Below, piece after piece: positions 52,125 to 59,879 of a DNA stretch of 64,000 nt (the first letter of the stretch is position 1; every line of letters starts with the position of its first letter). A program made the position numbers and the translations under genes. Below the pieces are notes generated by a model. It was not told the DNA's origin and ran no database searches. It was given only the letters and a program-made list of their open reading frames with translations. Source of the DNA: Anderseniella sp963700735 (lineage in GTDB: Bacteria; Pseudomonadota; Alphaproteobacteria; Rhizobiales; Aestuariivirgaceae); contig CAVOYR010000001.1 of the NCBI GenBank assembly GCA_963700735.1, forward strand, positions 62,001-126,000. Reading direction: 5' to 3'.

Positions 52125-53644
52125 GAGCCACCTTCCTTGCGCGACCAGCCGAAGTGGCGCTCATCGGTAGGCCACGGCACCCCATGCTTGGACGCCGCTT
52201 CCTTCTGGCCTGCCAGCACGTGGTCGTTCTGGATGGCCTTCTTGCCGGCCCGCGCCTCGTCCAGCCGCATGACGTGCTTCATGTGCCCGCCCAGCGCCTC
52301 GTAGTCCTCACGCCGCATGGTGAACTCGATGGGGGCCACCAGTGCCGGTGTCGGCACGTAGCCGAAGGCATTCTCGGGCAGCAGCGTCACGTCGGACATG
52401 ATGGTGATGCCGCCACCGGGCCAGACATAGGCCGGCGCGCCGCCGCAGGTAATGCGGGTCAGCGTGTGCTTGACCGACCGGGTCAGCTTGACCGGGTTTT
52501 CGGTGACGCCGGCGCGAAGACTGCCACCCGCGCCGCCCATGAACAGCACGGTGCACAGCGCCGGTTCGCAGTTTTCCTCGATCAGCCGCACCGACTTCAT
52601 CAACCGCTCCGGCATGGCGTGCTGCACCGGCTTCAGGTCATCGTCCAGTTCGTAGTACGCGAACTGCTCACCGGTGGTGGACACCATCAGCAGCGACTGG
52701 CCGGGCATGGCCACCTTGGCATCGAACTCGCCGAGGATCACCAGCGGATCATCGACGTTGGTGCCGCCCCAGCCGGTGCCGGGGTCGGCCACCTGGAAAT
52801 AGCGGCCGGGCGTGGAGCGCCTGCCCTTGATCCTGATGCCGGTCGGCTGCCAGCCCAGCACCTTGCCGGCCTGGTGTTCGGAGATGACGCCGGTGATATG
52901 GTCATCGACCACCACAACCTCGTCTACGATACCGTGCCACTGCGAGGCGAACATGCCGACCGTGGCTGATCCGCAGCCCACCCGCATGCGCTCTTCCGGG
53001 GTGCCGTTGACGATGGGGGGCTTGCCCGCCTCGATCACCACGGTTGAGCCTTCGTCGATGGTCACTTCCACCGCCTTGCCGTTGCACAGGTCAAGCAGTG
53101 CCGCGCAGGTGACGCGGCCTTCCTTTTTGCCGCCCCCGGTGAGGTGATGCACGCCGCCCAGCGACAGCATCTGCGAGCCGTACTCAGCAGTGGTGACATG
53201 GCCGATCGGTTCGCCATCCACCCGCACAAGGCTGCGCTCGGGGCCAAGGTGCCGATCGGTGTCGATCTTCACCTTGACGCCGCAGTACGAGAAGATGCCC
53301 TCCGTCACCACGGTTATCATGTCCACGCCATCGACCTCGCGCGAGACGATGAACGGCGCGGGCTTGTAGTCCGGGTAGGTGGTGCCGGCACCGATGGCGG
53401 TGATGAAGCTGTCATCCGGGTTGATGATCTCGCCGTCCCACTCTGCTCCCTTGTCGAGGAACGGCACCAGTTCGCCGCCCACCGCGCGGGTCTTCTCGAT
53501 CACCACAAGCGGGTCAACGCGAACAAGGTTGCCGTCTGCATTGGCGTAGCGGTCACAGGCACCGGACCGGCCGGGCGCGATGTAGCACATGACCGGACAC
53601 GCATCGCAGCGGATCTTGTCACCCTGCCTTGCGGGTTCAGCCAT
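52121..53644 (-). CDS. 6-hydroxynicotinate reductase-like iron-sulfur protein
   Basis: 507 residues from ATG 53644. The N-terminus has four cysteines in CDACPVMCYIAPGRSGACDR (C-x2-C-x3-C-x9-C), an iron-sulfur site. Further recognisable parts are FITAIGAGTTYPDYKPAPFI, FSYCGVKVKIDTDRHLGPER, GSATVGMFASQWHGIVDEVV and FMGGAGGSLRAGVTENPVKL. I recognise it as the family annotated as 6-hydroxynicotinate reductase, which in anaerobic or microaerobic nicotinate breakdown reduces the pyridone ring. The annotation in aerobic alphaproteobacteria is by homology only, so the true ring substrate is open. Overlaps the UPF0280 gene by 4 bp. Confidence 0.8.
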   Translation of the reverse strand: MAEPARQGDKIRCDACPVMCYIAPGRSGACDRYANADGNLVRVDPLVVIEKTRAVGGELVPFLDKGAEWDGEIINPDDSFITAIGAGTTYPDYKPAPFIVSREVDGVDMITVVTEGIFSYCGVKVKIDTDRHLGPERSLVRVDGEPIGHVTTAEYGSQMLSLGGVHHLTGGGKKEGRVTCAALLDLCNGKAVEVTIDEGSTVVIEAGKPPIVNGTPEERMRVGCGSATVGMFASQWHGIVDEVVVVDDHITGVISEHQAGKVLGWQPTGIRIKGRRSTPGRYFQVADPGTGWGGTNVDDPLVILGEFDAKVAMPGQSLLMVSTTGEQFAYYELDDDLKPVQHAMPERLMKSVRLIEENCEPALCTVLFMGGAGGSLRAGVTENPVKLTRSVKHTLTRITCGGAPAYVWPGGGITIMSDVTLLPENAFGYVPTPALVAPIEFTMRREDYEALGGHMKHVMRLDEARAGKKAIQNDHVLAGQKEAASKHGVPWPTDERHFGWSRKEGGS

Positions 53645-53718
53645 GGTGGTTTGCTCCCACGAGGAAGATCGCTTCACTCGGGCTACGACCCGAGGGCCCA
53701 GAGTGGTTTGCCATGGAC

Positions 53719-53739
53719 CCCCGGATCAAGTCCGGGGGA
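53719..53739. repeat. Palindromic intergenic repeat (CCCCCGGA-TCAAG-TCCGGGGG)
   Basis: Perfect 8-bp arms with a 5-base loop, in the 119-bp gap between the molybdenum hydroxylase and reductase-like genes. The sequence is of a kind I recall as scattered between genes in many alphaproteobacterial genomes. It forms the only break in an otherwise overlapping operon, so it may process or terminate part of the mRNA. Confidence 0.65.
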
Positions 53740-53763
53740 AGCAGCATTGATGATCGCACAGGA

Positions 53764-56523
53764 CTAACCATCCCCCTGCTCCTTCGCGCGGATTGCCGCC
53801 AGCACCTTGTCGGGCGTGGCCGGCAGGTGACGAACGCTCGCCCCCGTGGCATCGCGGATTGCGTTGAGAATGGCGGGGGCGGTGGGGATCAGCACGTGCT
53901 CGCCCAGCCCCTTCGCGCCGTAAGGACCGTGCGGGTCCGGCACCTCGATGATGATCGACTTCACCTCGGGCATGTCGCCGAAGGTGGGGATCAGGTAGTC
54001 ATGCAGGTTCTCGCTGCGGCCGGGGATGTAGTCTTCCATCAGCGCCAGCCCGATGCCTTGTGCAGCACCACCCTCGATCTGGCCCTCGACCAGCAGCGGG
54101 TTGATGGCCCGGCCCACGTCATGGGCTGCGGTCAGCCGGTCGAGCTTCACCGTGCCGAGGCGCGTATCGACCGTCAGTTCCATCAGGTGCGCGCCATAGC
54201 CGAACACCGCATAGGGCGCGCCCTGCCCGTTCTCATCCAGCGGCGAGGTGGGCGGGTCATAGGTCTCGACCGCCCTGAACACGTAGCCCTCGTCGTCAAC
54301 CGCGAGGCCGGCCAGTTCGATGCGGCGCGCACCCCTGCCATCGGCCAGCAGCAGTGCGCCCGGCTGCAATGTGATGGTGGCGTCGGCAGCCACGTTGGCA
54401 TGGCGCAACAACTGCTCGCGCAACGCCTCGCCTGCGAGCCGGGTGGCGTTGCCAGAGACGAACGTCTGGCGCGAGGCGGATGTCTTGCCGGCGTCGGGGG
54501 TGATGGAGGTATCGCCCGATTTCAGGTGGATCGCATCGGCGGCAATGCCCAGCGCATCGGCCAGCACCTGCACCATCACCGTGCTGGAGCCCTGGCCAAT
54601 GTCCATGGCGCCCTGGTGCAGCCACACCGTGCCATGCGCATCGATGCCGACCTTCATCGTGGACGGATTGGGCAGCGAGGTGTTGCCGCAGCCATACCAG
54701 CAGGTGCCCAGGCCAACGCCCTTCCTGAGGTGACCGCCGGCAGCATTGAAAGATTGTGCCCGCTCGCGCGCCCCGGCGTATGGCGCACGCAGCGCCTCCA
54801 GGCACGCCTTGATGCCGACGCCAGATGTGAACACCTGGCCGGTTGCAGTGGGCAGGCCATCATCGAGCGCGTTGATCACCCGGAACTCCAGCCGGTCGAT
54901 ACCGGCCATGTCGGCAAGCTCATCGAACACGCATTCCTGCGCCACCGCCGATTGCGGCACGCCGAAGCCGCGAAAGGCACCCGATGGCGCACAGTGCGTG
55001 TGTACGGCCACCGAGCGGGCGCGGTAGTTTTCGATATGGAACGGGCCGGATGCATGCACCGGCACCCGGTTGGCCACGGTCGGGCCCCAGCTTGCATAGG
55101 CCCCGGTGTTGAACAGGCCATGGAAGTCGAACCCGGTGATGCGGCCTTTCGGATCGCAGCCTGCCTTCAGCGTGATCTGGCTGGGGTGGCGCTTGGTGGT
55201 GGAGCGCATCGACTCCTGCCGGGTGTAGACGATGCCGGACGGCCGGCCCAGCTTCCACGCAGCCAGCGCGATATAGGGTTGCATGGAAAGGTCGAGCTTC
55301 GAGCCGAACCCGCCACCGCAGGCAGACGGCAGGATGCGCACATGGCCATGCGGCAGGTCCATGATTGCGGCGACGGCTTCGAGGTCCATGTGCGGGGCCT
55401 GCGTCGAGCCGTGGATGATGATGGTGTCGCCGTCGCGCACCGCCCAGCCGGCTTCCGGCTCGATGTAGGCGTGTTCGATGAAGGGCGTCGAAAACTCACG
55501 CTCGATCACGTGCGTAGCGCGGGCGATGCCGTCCCCGGCGTTGCCCTTCTGCACAAGCCCCCGAACCATGACATTGCCAGCGCGGGCCTGATGCAACAGG
55601 GCTGCTCCGTCCGCCGTTGCCTCGGCAGGCGTCAGGGCGTGCGGCAGCGGTTCCCAGCTGACGGGAAAGTCGCCCAGGGCAAGGTCCGCAATCGCTGCGC
55701 GCTCGCCCACCACCATGGCGATTGCCTCGCCCCGGTAGCGCGCAATGTCTTCGGCAAACACCGGCTGGTCGGCAAACGGCGCGATGACGCCATGCAGGTT
55801 GGTGCCGGGAATGTCTGCAGCGGTCATTACCGCAACCAGGCCGGGCCGTGCACCCAGGAAAGCCCGTGTATCGCCGATGCTGAAGCGTGCATGATGATGG
55901 GGTGAACGGATCACCTTGACCATCAGGGCATCGGCAGGAATGCCATCGGCGCCGAAGGCTTCGCGGCCGTCCACCTTCGGCGTGCCATCGACGCGGCGGA
56001 TAGGCTGGCCGACGGACTTGCCGGACAGCACCGGTGCGCGCACCGCATTGGACCCGGCGGCAAACAGCACCGCATCGATGATCTTGGCATAGCCGGTACA
56101 GCGGCACAGCACACCGCCCAGCGCATCTTCCACCTGTTGCCGGGTGGGCGACGATGTTGCATCGAGCAGGGCCGCCGCACTCATCAGCATGGCCGGCGTG
56201 CAGATGCCGCACTGGGCAGCACCGAATTCCAGGAACGCGTCCTGCAGGCGGGAGAGGCGGCCATCCTGCCCGAGGCCTTCCAGCGTGGTGATCTCGCAAT
56301 CCTGCATCTGGCCCGCCGCCATCATGCAAGCGCAGGCGGGCGCACCATCGACCAGCACGGTGCAGGCACCACAGTCGCCCGCATCACAACCGACCTTGGT
56401 GGCAGTCAGGCCAAGCTCGCCGCGCAACACAACCGTCAGGCGTTCATGCGGTGCGGCCTTCAGCGTTGCCGGCTTGCCGTTGACCGTGCAGGTGATGGCG
56501 GCCGGGGTTACGTGGCGGTTCAT
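53764..56523 (-). CDS. Fused [2Fe-2S]/molybdopterin subunit of a xanthine-dehydrogenase-family hydroxylase
   Basis: 919 residues. Residues 1 to about 160 are the small subunit: plant-type cluster VGCDAGDCGACTVLVDG (Cys 46, 51, 54) and second cluster AAQCGICTPAMLM with CRCTGYAKI. From about 185 to the end it is the molybdopterin subunit: SACGGGFGSKLDLSMQPYIA, GAFRGFGVPQSAVAQECVFD, HQGAMDIGQGSSTVMVQVLA and the catalytic glutamate in GPYGAKGLGEHVLIPTAPAI. Normally two genes, here one. Such enzymes hydroxylate N-heteroaromatics next to nitrogen using water. The start overlaps the FAD-subunit stop. Confidence 0.93.
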   Translation of the reverse strand: MNRHVTPAAITCTVNGKPATLKAAPHERLTVVLRGELGLTATKVGCDAGDCGACTVLVDGAPACACMMAAGQMQDCEITTLEGLGQDGRLSRLQDAFLEFGAAQCGICTPAMLMSAAALLDATSSPTRQQVEDALGGVLCRCTGYAKIIDAVLFAAGSNAVRAPVLSGKSVGQPIRRVDGTPKVDGREAFGADGIPADALMVKVIRSPHHHARFSIGDTRAFLGARPGLVAVMTAADIPGTNLHGVIAPFADQPVFAEDIARYRGEAIAMVVGERAAIADLALGDFPVSWEPLPHALTPAEATADGAALLHQARAGNVMVRGLVQKGNAGDGIARATHVIEREFSTPFIEHAYIEPEAGWAVRDGDTIIIHGSTQAPHMDLEAVAAIMDLPHGHVRILPSACGGGFGSKLDLSMQPYIALAAWKLGRPSGIVYTRQESMRSTTKRHPSQITLKAGCDPKGRITGFDFHGLFNTGAYASWGPTVANRVPVHASGPFHIENYRARSVAVHTHCAPSGAFRGFGVPQSAVAQECVFDELADMAGIDRLEFRVINALDDGLPTATGQVFTSGVGIKACLEALRAPYAGARERAQSFNAAGGHLRKGVGLGTCWYGCGNTSLPNPSTMKVGIDAHGTVWLHQGAMDIGQGSSTVMVQVLADALGIAADAIHLKSGDTSITPDAGKTSASRQTFVSGNATRLAGEALREQLLRHANVAADATITLQPGALLLADGRGARRIELAGLAVDDEGYVFRAVETYDPPTSPLDENGQGAPYAVFGYGAHLMELTVDTRLGTVKLDRLTAAHDVGRAINPLLVEGQIEGGAAQGIGLALMEDYIPGRSENLHDYLIPTFGDMPEVKSIIIEVPDPHGPYGAKGLGEHVLIPTAPAILNAIRDATGASVRHLPATPDKVLAAIRAKEQGDG

Positions 56524-57368
56524 GTTGCCAGCCCTTCGGCAGCCTGCGTCAGCGCGCGGCGCACGCCTTCAAGGGCCGCATCCATGCGGTAGGACGCCGG
56601 GGCGCGCACGTCGTCAATCGGTGACAACACGTCGAGGTGGCTCGCAGTGGCAATATCGGCCACAGCTTCGAGCGGTTGCCCCGCGAGTGCTGCTTCAAGC
56701 GCAGGCAAGCGTTGTGCGACAGCAGAACACGAGCCGACCGCGATCGCTGCATCGGTGATGCCGCCATCCTTGCCCGCAACAAGTCGCGCGGCCACCATGG
56801 CGATGGAAATCACCAGGTAACGCCTTGAACCCAGCTTGAAGAACGATGAATTGCCTGTGGTTGCCGATGCTGGAATTTCGATAGCAGTCATTAGTTCATG
56901 CGCACTTCGCGCAGTCTTTCGATTGCCTTGCAGGAACTCACCAAGCGCCATCGTGCGCCGTCCGGTGCGGCTGGCCAGCTCTACCGTGGCGTCCAGTGCC
57001 AATAGCGGAGGCACGCCGTCTGCTGCCGGTGACGCATTGCACAGGTTGCCGGCCAGCGTGGCGCGGTTCTGGATCTGGACCGAGCCAACCTCGCGGGCGG
57101 CCTGCTTCAAGGCATTGAAAGACGGGGGCAATTCTGCCCTGACAATGTCCGTCCAGGTGCTCAGCGCGCCAATACGAACAGCGCCGTCCGCCGCCATGGT
57201 GATGCCGCGCAGGCCCTCGATGCGGGTCACGTCCAGCAGGGGTGCGCGCACCGGGTCTTCGCCCAGCGAGGGGTAAACGTCGGTGCCGCCGGCGAGCAAT
57301 GTCCAGCCGCCGCTGTCGAGAAGCGATACCGCTTCGTCAAGCGAGGTTGGTTGCGCATAGCCGGTCAT
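56520..57368 (-). CDS. FAD-binding subunit of the molybdenum hydroxylase
   Basis: 282 residues from ATG 57368 (GTG 57371 also possible), with GGAGG just upstream. FAD-binding motifs of the CoxM/XdhB family are TLLAGGTDVYPSLGEDPVRA and REVGSVQIQNRATLAGNLCN, then the C-terminal domain with RYLVISIAMVAARLV. It passes electrons from the Mo centre and [2Fe-2S] clusters to the acceptor. First gene of the long minus-strand operon; a promoter precedes it. Confidence 0.93.
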   Translation of the reverse strand: MTGYAQPTSLDEAVSLLDSGGWTLLAGGTDVYPSLGEDPVRAPLLDVTRIEGLRGITMAADGAVRIGALSTWTDIVRAELPPSFNALKQAAREVGSVQIQNRATLAGNLCNASPAADGVPPLLALDATVELASRTGRRTMALGEFLQGNRKTARSAHELMTAIEIPASATTGNSSFFKLGSRRYLVISIAMVAARLVAGKDGGITDAAIAVGSCSAVAQRLPALEAALAGQPLEAVADIATASHLDVLSPIDDVRAPASYRMDAALEGVRRALTQAAEGLAT

Positions 57369-57397
57369 CACACCTCCGGAAATTCATTTGTGCGCTA

Positions 57398-57427
57398 ATG
57401 ATATCTCCCAAGTTTTTCAGGAGTCAA
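57398..57427 (-). promoter_or_regulatory. Sigma-70-like promoter of the heterocycle operon
   Basis: On the minus strand: TTGACT (57427-57422), an 18-base spacer and TATCAT (57403-57398), each 5 of 6 to consensus. It lies 30 bp before the first gene of the operon and after the infC terminator. No operator or local regulator gene was identified. Confidence 0.55.
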
Positions 57428-57472
57428 TCGCCGCAACACCTGCCGGGGCGGATTTAATGCGGGGCACAAACG

Positions 57473-57501
57473 AAAAAGGCCGGACACACTGGCCCGGCCT
57501 T
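57473..57501 (-). terminator. Rho-independent terminator of infC
   Basis: Minus strand: AAGGCCGG (57501-57494), 10-base loop, CCGGCCTT (57483-57476) followed by TTT. It begins 26 bp after the infC stop and insulates the downstream catabolic operon. Confidence 0.8.
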
Positions 57502-57526
57502 CGCTGAATTCAATTTGCTGTGCCGG

Positions 57527-58066
57527 TCAGCGCGGTGCCAGGATCATGATCATCTGGCGACCTTCCATCTTCGGCTCGAATTCCACCTTGGCAACGGCCT
57601 CGGTGTCGGCCTTCACCTTCTGCAGCAGGTCGAAACCCAGCTCGGTGTGTGCCATTTCGCGGCCACGGAAACGCATCGTGACCTTGACCTTGTCGCCTTC
57701 ATCGAAGAACCGCCGCATGGCGCGCATCTTCACGTCGTAGTCGTGGGTGTCGATACCGGGGCGGAGCTTGATTTCCTTGACCTCGATGACCTTCTGCTTC
57801 TTGCGGGCTTCATTGGCCTTCTTCTGCAGCTGATACTTGTACTTGCCGTAGTCCATCACCTTGCAGACCGGTGGTTCTGCGTTGGGTGAGACTTCCACGA
57901 GATCAAGGCCCGCCTTGGTCGCCAGATCGAGGGCGTCTTCAAGCTTCATGACGCCACGCTTTTCTCCTTCGTCGTCGATCAGGAGTACGGTGGCGTTGGT
58001 GATCGCATCGTTTATGCGCGGTCCATCGTCCTTGGGCGGCATTTGCCCGTTCATCGGTCTGCGAAT
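57527..58066 (-). CDS. infC: Translation initiation factor IF-3, ATT start codon
   Basis: 179 residues: IRRPMNGQMPPKDDGPRIND at the start, then LIDDEGEKRGVMKLEDALDL, DLVEVSPNAEPPVCKVMDYG, KYKYQLQKKANEARKKQKVI and VKVTMRFRGREMAHTELGFD. It binds the 30S subunit and checks the start codon and initiator tRNA. The start is chosen at ATT (58066-58064): AAGGAGA ends exactly 7 bases upstream, whereas the nearest ATG is 20 bases away and the upstream TTG overlaps the Shine-Dalgarno region. An AUU start is the known basis for IF-3 self-regulation in enteric bacteria. Confidence 0.95.
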   Translation of the reverse strand: MRRPMNGQMPPKDDGPRINDAITNATVLLIDDEGEKRGVMKLEDALDLATKAGLDLVEVSPNAEPPVCKVMDYGKYKYQLQKKANEARKKQKVIEVKEIKLRPGIDTHDYDVKMRAMRRFFDEGDKVKVTMRFRGREMAHTELGFDLLQKVKADTEAVAKVEFEPKMEGRQMIMILAPR

Positions 58067-58080
58067 GGTCAAGTCTCCTT
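58064..58080 (-). promoter_or_regulatory. infC ribosome-binding site with AUU start
   Basis: Minus strand AAGGAGA (58080-58074), spacer CTTGACC, then ATT (58066-58064). The spacing is ideal for ATT only. This site decides the infC start and implies translational autocontrol by IF-3. Confidence 0.75.
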
Positions 58081-58194
58081 GTATGGCCCCGTTTGCCGGA
58101 CCAATTCCGAACTCGCGAGGTTTGGGGTTCAAATCGTGCGAAATCGCACCTAAACAGCATTACCAGATTTTGCAAGCAATGTTGAGAGGGTGAA

Positions 58195-59016
58195 ATGGTG
58201 GCTGGACAGTCTAATTCGCCGGAACAGGCGCCCCAAATCCACACCATGACCGATGGCACCGCCATCGCCTTCCTGCAGGATGGGGCAGCACCCGGTACCA
58301 TGCAGGCCTGCGGCACGTTCTGGCTGGGCGGCTTCAAGTCGGACATGCGCGGCACCAAGGCAGAGGTACTGGCCGCTCACGCGCGGCGCAGCGGGCGCTC
58401 GTTCGTGCGGTTCGACTATTCCGGCCACGGCGAAAGCGGCGGGGCCTTCGTGGACGGCACGATCTCTGCCTGGCTCGACCAGGCGGAAGCTGTCTTCCGC
58501 CATCATGCGCAGGGCCGCCGCGTGCTGGTCGGCTCCAGCATGGGCGGATGGATTGCCATGCTGCTGGCACGCCGCCTGATCGAGGCCGGAGAGGGTGACC
58601 GGCTTGGCGGACTGATCCTGATTGCCCCGGCCACCGACATGACGAAAGACCTGATGTGGGACAAGTATGGCGAGGCGTTCCGCGACGAGGTGATGCGGCT
58701 GGGCAAGTATGAACGGCCGTCCGAGTATTCCGATGAGCCTTATGTCATCACCCGGGCGCTGATCGAGGACGGCAGGCAGCACCTGATGCTGGAGAGCGGG
58801 CTGAAGGTGCCCTGTCCTGTGCGCATCCTGCAGGGCGAGGATGATCCGGACGTGCCGTGGCAGCACGGCATGAAGGTGTACCAGAGCCTGCGCGGCGAGG
58901 ACGTGAGTTTCGACCTGATCAAGCATGGCGACCACCGGCTGTCCACGGACCGCGACCTTGCCCGGCTGGTGGAGACCGCTGACGCGCTGTGCGCCAGTGC
59001 GGATGAGACGGCCTAG
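58195..59016 (+). CDS. Alpha/beta hydrolase (ABHD10-like)
   Basis: 273 residues. Nucleophile elbow RVLVGSSMGGWIAMLLARRL (Ser at about 109), oxyanion region TFWLGGFKSDMRGTKAEVLA, Asp in ILQGEDDPDVPWQHG and His in LIKHGDHRLSTDRDL. The F-K-S-D-M-x-G-x-K pattern is typical of the ABHD10/thioesterase branch. Probable carboxylesterase or depalmitoylase; substrate unknown. GAGAGGG site before the ATG. Its stop codon shares the CTAG bases with the stop of the convergent SDR gene. Confidence 0.9.
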   Translation: MVAGQSNSPEQAPQIHTMTDGTAIAFLQDGAAPGTMQACGTFWLGGFKSDMRGTKAEVLAAHARRSGRSFVRFDYSGHGESGGAFVDGTISAWLDQAEAVFRHHAQGRRVLVGSSMGGWIAMLLARRLIEAGEGDRLGGLILIAPATDMTKDLMWDKYGEAFRDEVMRLGKYERPSEYSDEPYVITRALIEDGRQHLMLESGLKVPCPVRILQGEDDPDVPWQHGMKVYQSLRGEDVSFDLIKHGDHRLSTDRDLARLVETADALCASADETA

Positions 59017-59879
59017 GCCAGCGCCTTCAGCCCTTCGCGGTAAGTCGGGTACCTGAAGCTGTAACCGAGCTCAGCCTTCACCCGGGCGTTCGAGACGCGT
59101 TTTGAATCGGCATAGAAGCTTCGCGCCATCGGTGACAGCTCTGCCTCTTCAAACGGGATTTCGGGTGGGGGTGTCATGCTGATGAGGTCTGCGGCCCAGG
59201 CAACTACCTCCTGCGGCGGTGCCGGTTCATCATCACAGACATTGTAGGCGGTGCCGGGATCCACGTGCGCCATGGACGCGCGCAGGATGCCGGCAATGTC
59301 CTCGACATGGATGCGCGAGAACACCTGCCCCGGCTTGATGATGCGCTTGGCGGTGCCATTGCGCAGGCTCTCGATCTGGTTGCGTCCGGGCCCGTAGATG
59401 CCGGCCAGGCGGAACAGGTGCACCGGCAGGTCGAATGCGGCATGCATGCCAAGCCACGCGTTCTCGGCCTCAAGCCGCGCCTGCCCCCGGGCGCCGGATG
59501 GCTCGAGCGGGGTGTGTTCGTCAACCCAGCCACCATCGGTATTGCCATACACGCCGGTGGTGGACAGGTAGCCGAACCAGTCCAGGTCGGCAGCGTGGGC
59601 AGCAAGATCATCGCCCATCAGCCGCAGCACGGGGTCGCCATGTTCGCCGGGAGCGATGGAGTGCAGCACATGGGTCACACCCTGCAACCGGCCGGGGTCG
59701 AACGGGGCCAAGCCGTCGAACTGGACGGCGTCGTAGCCGGCAGCGGTGATTTCCTCGCAGCCCTGCGGCGTGCGGCTGGTGCCGGTGATGGTCCATTCAC
59801 CGCGCGGCAACTGGCGGGCAAGCTCGCGCGCGCTGTAGCCGAAGCCGAAACAGAACAGATGCTTGCCTTGCTCAGTCAC
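59013..59879 (-). CDS. SDR family NAD(P)-binding protein (YeeZ-like epimerase)
   Basis: 288 residues with a GTG start. The Rossmann start is HLFCFGFGYSARELARQLPR, with GFGYSA instead of the classical G-x-x-G-x-x-G; then YLSTTGVYGNTDGGWVDEHT containing the YGN site, and RLAGIYGPGRNQIESLRNGT. This is the extended-SDR/YeeZ group, of unknown physiological substrate. The GTG overlaps the queG stop by 8 bp, so the two are translationally coupled. Confidence 0.88.
   Translation of the reverse strand: MTEQGKHLFCFGFGYSARELARQLPRGEWTITGTSRTPQGCEEITAAGYDAVQFDGLAPFDPGRLQGVTHVLHSIAPGEHGDPVLRLMGDDLAAHAADLDWFGYLSTTGVYGNTDGGWVDEHTPLEPSGARGQARLEAENAWLGMHAAFDLPVHLFRLAGIYGPGRNQIESLRNGTAKRIIKPGQVFSRIHVEDIAGILRASMAHVDPGTAYNVCDDEPAPPQEVVAWAADLISMTPPPEIPFEEAELSPMARSFYADSKRVSNARVKAELGYSFRYPTYREGLKALA

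Noticed and set aside
53629..55905. 758-codon plus-strand frame opposite the molybdenum hydroxylase
   Set aside because: Shadow of a strongly conserved gene; no ribosome-binding site or domain.
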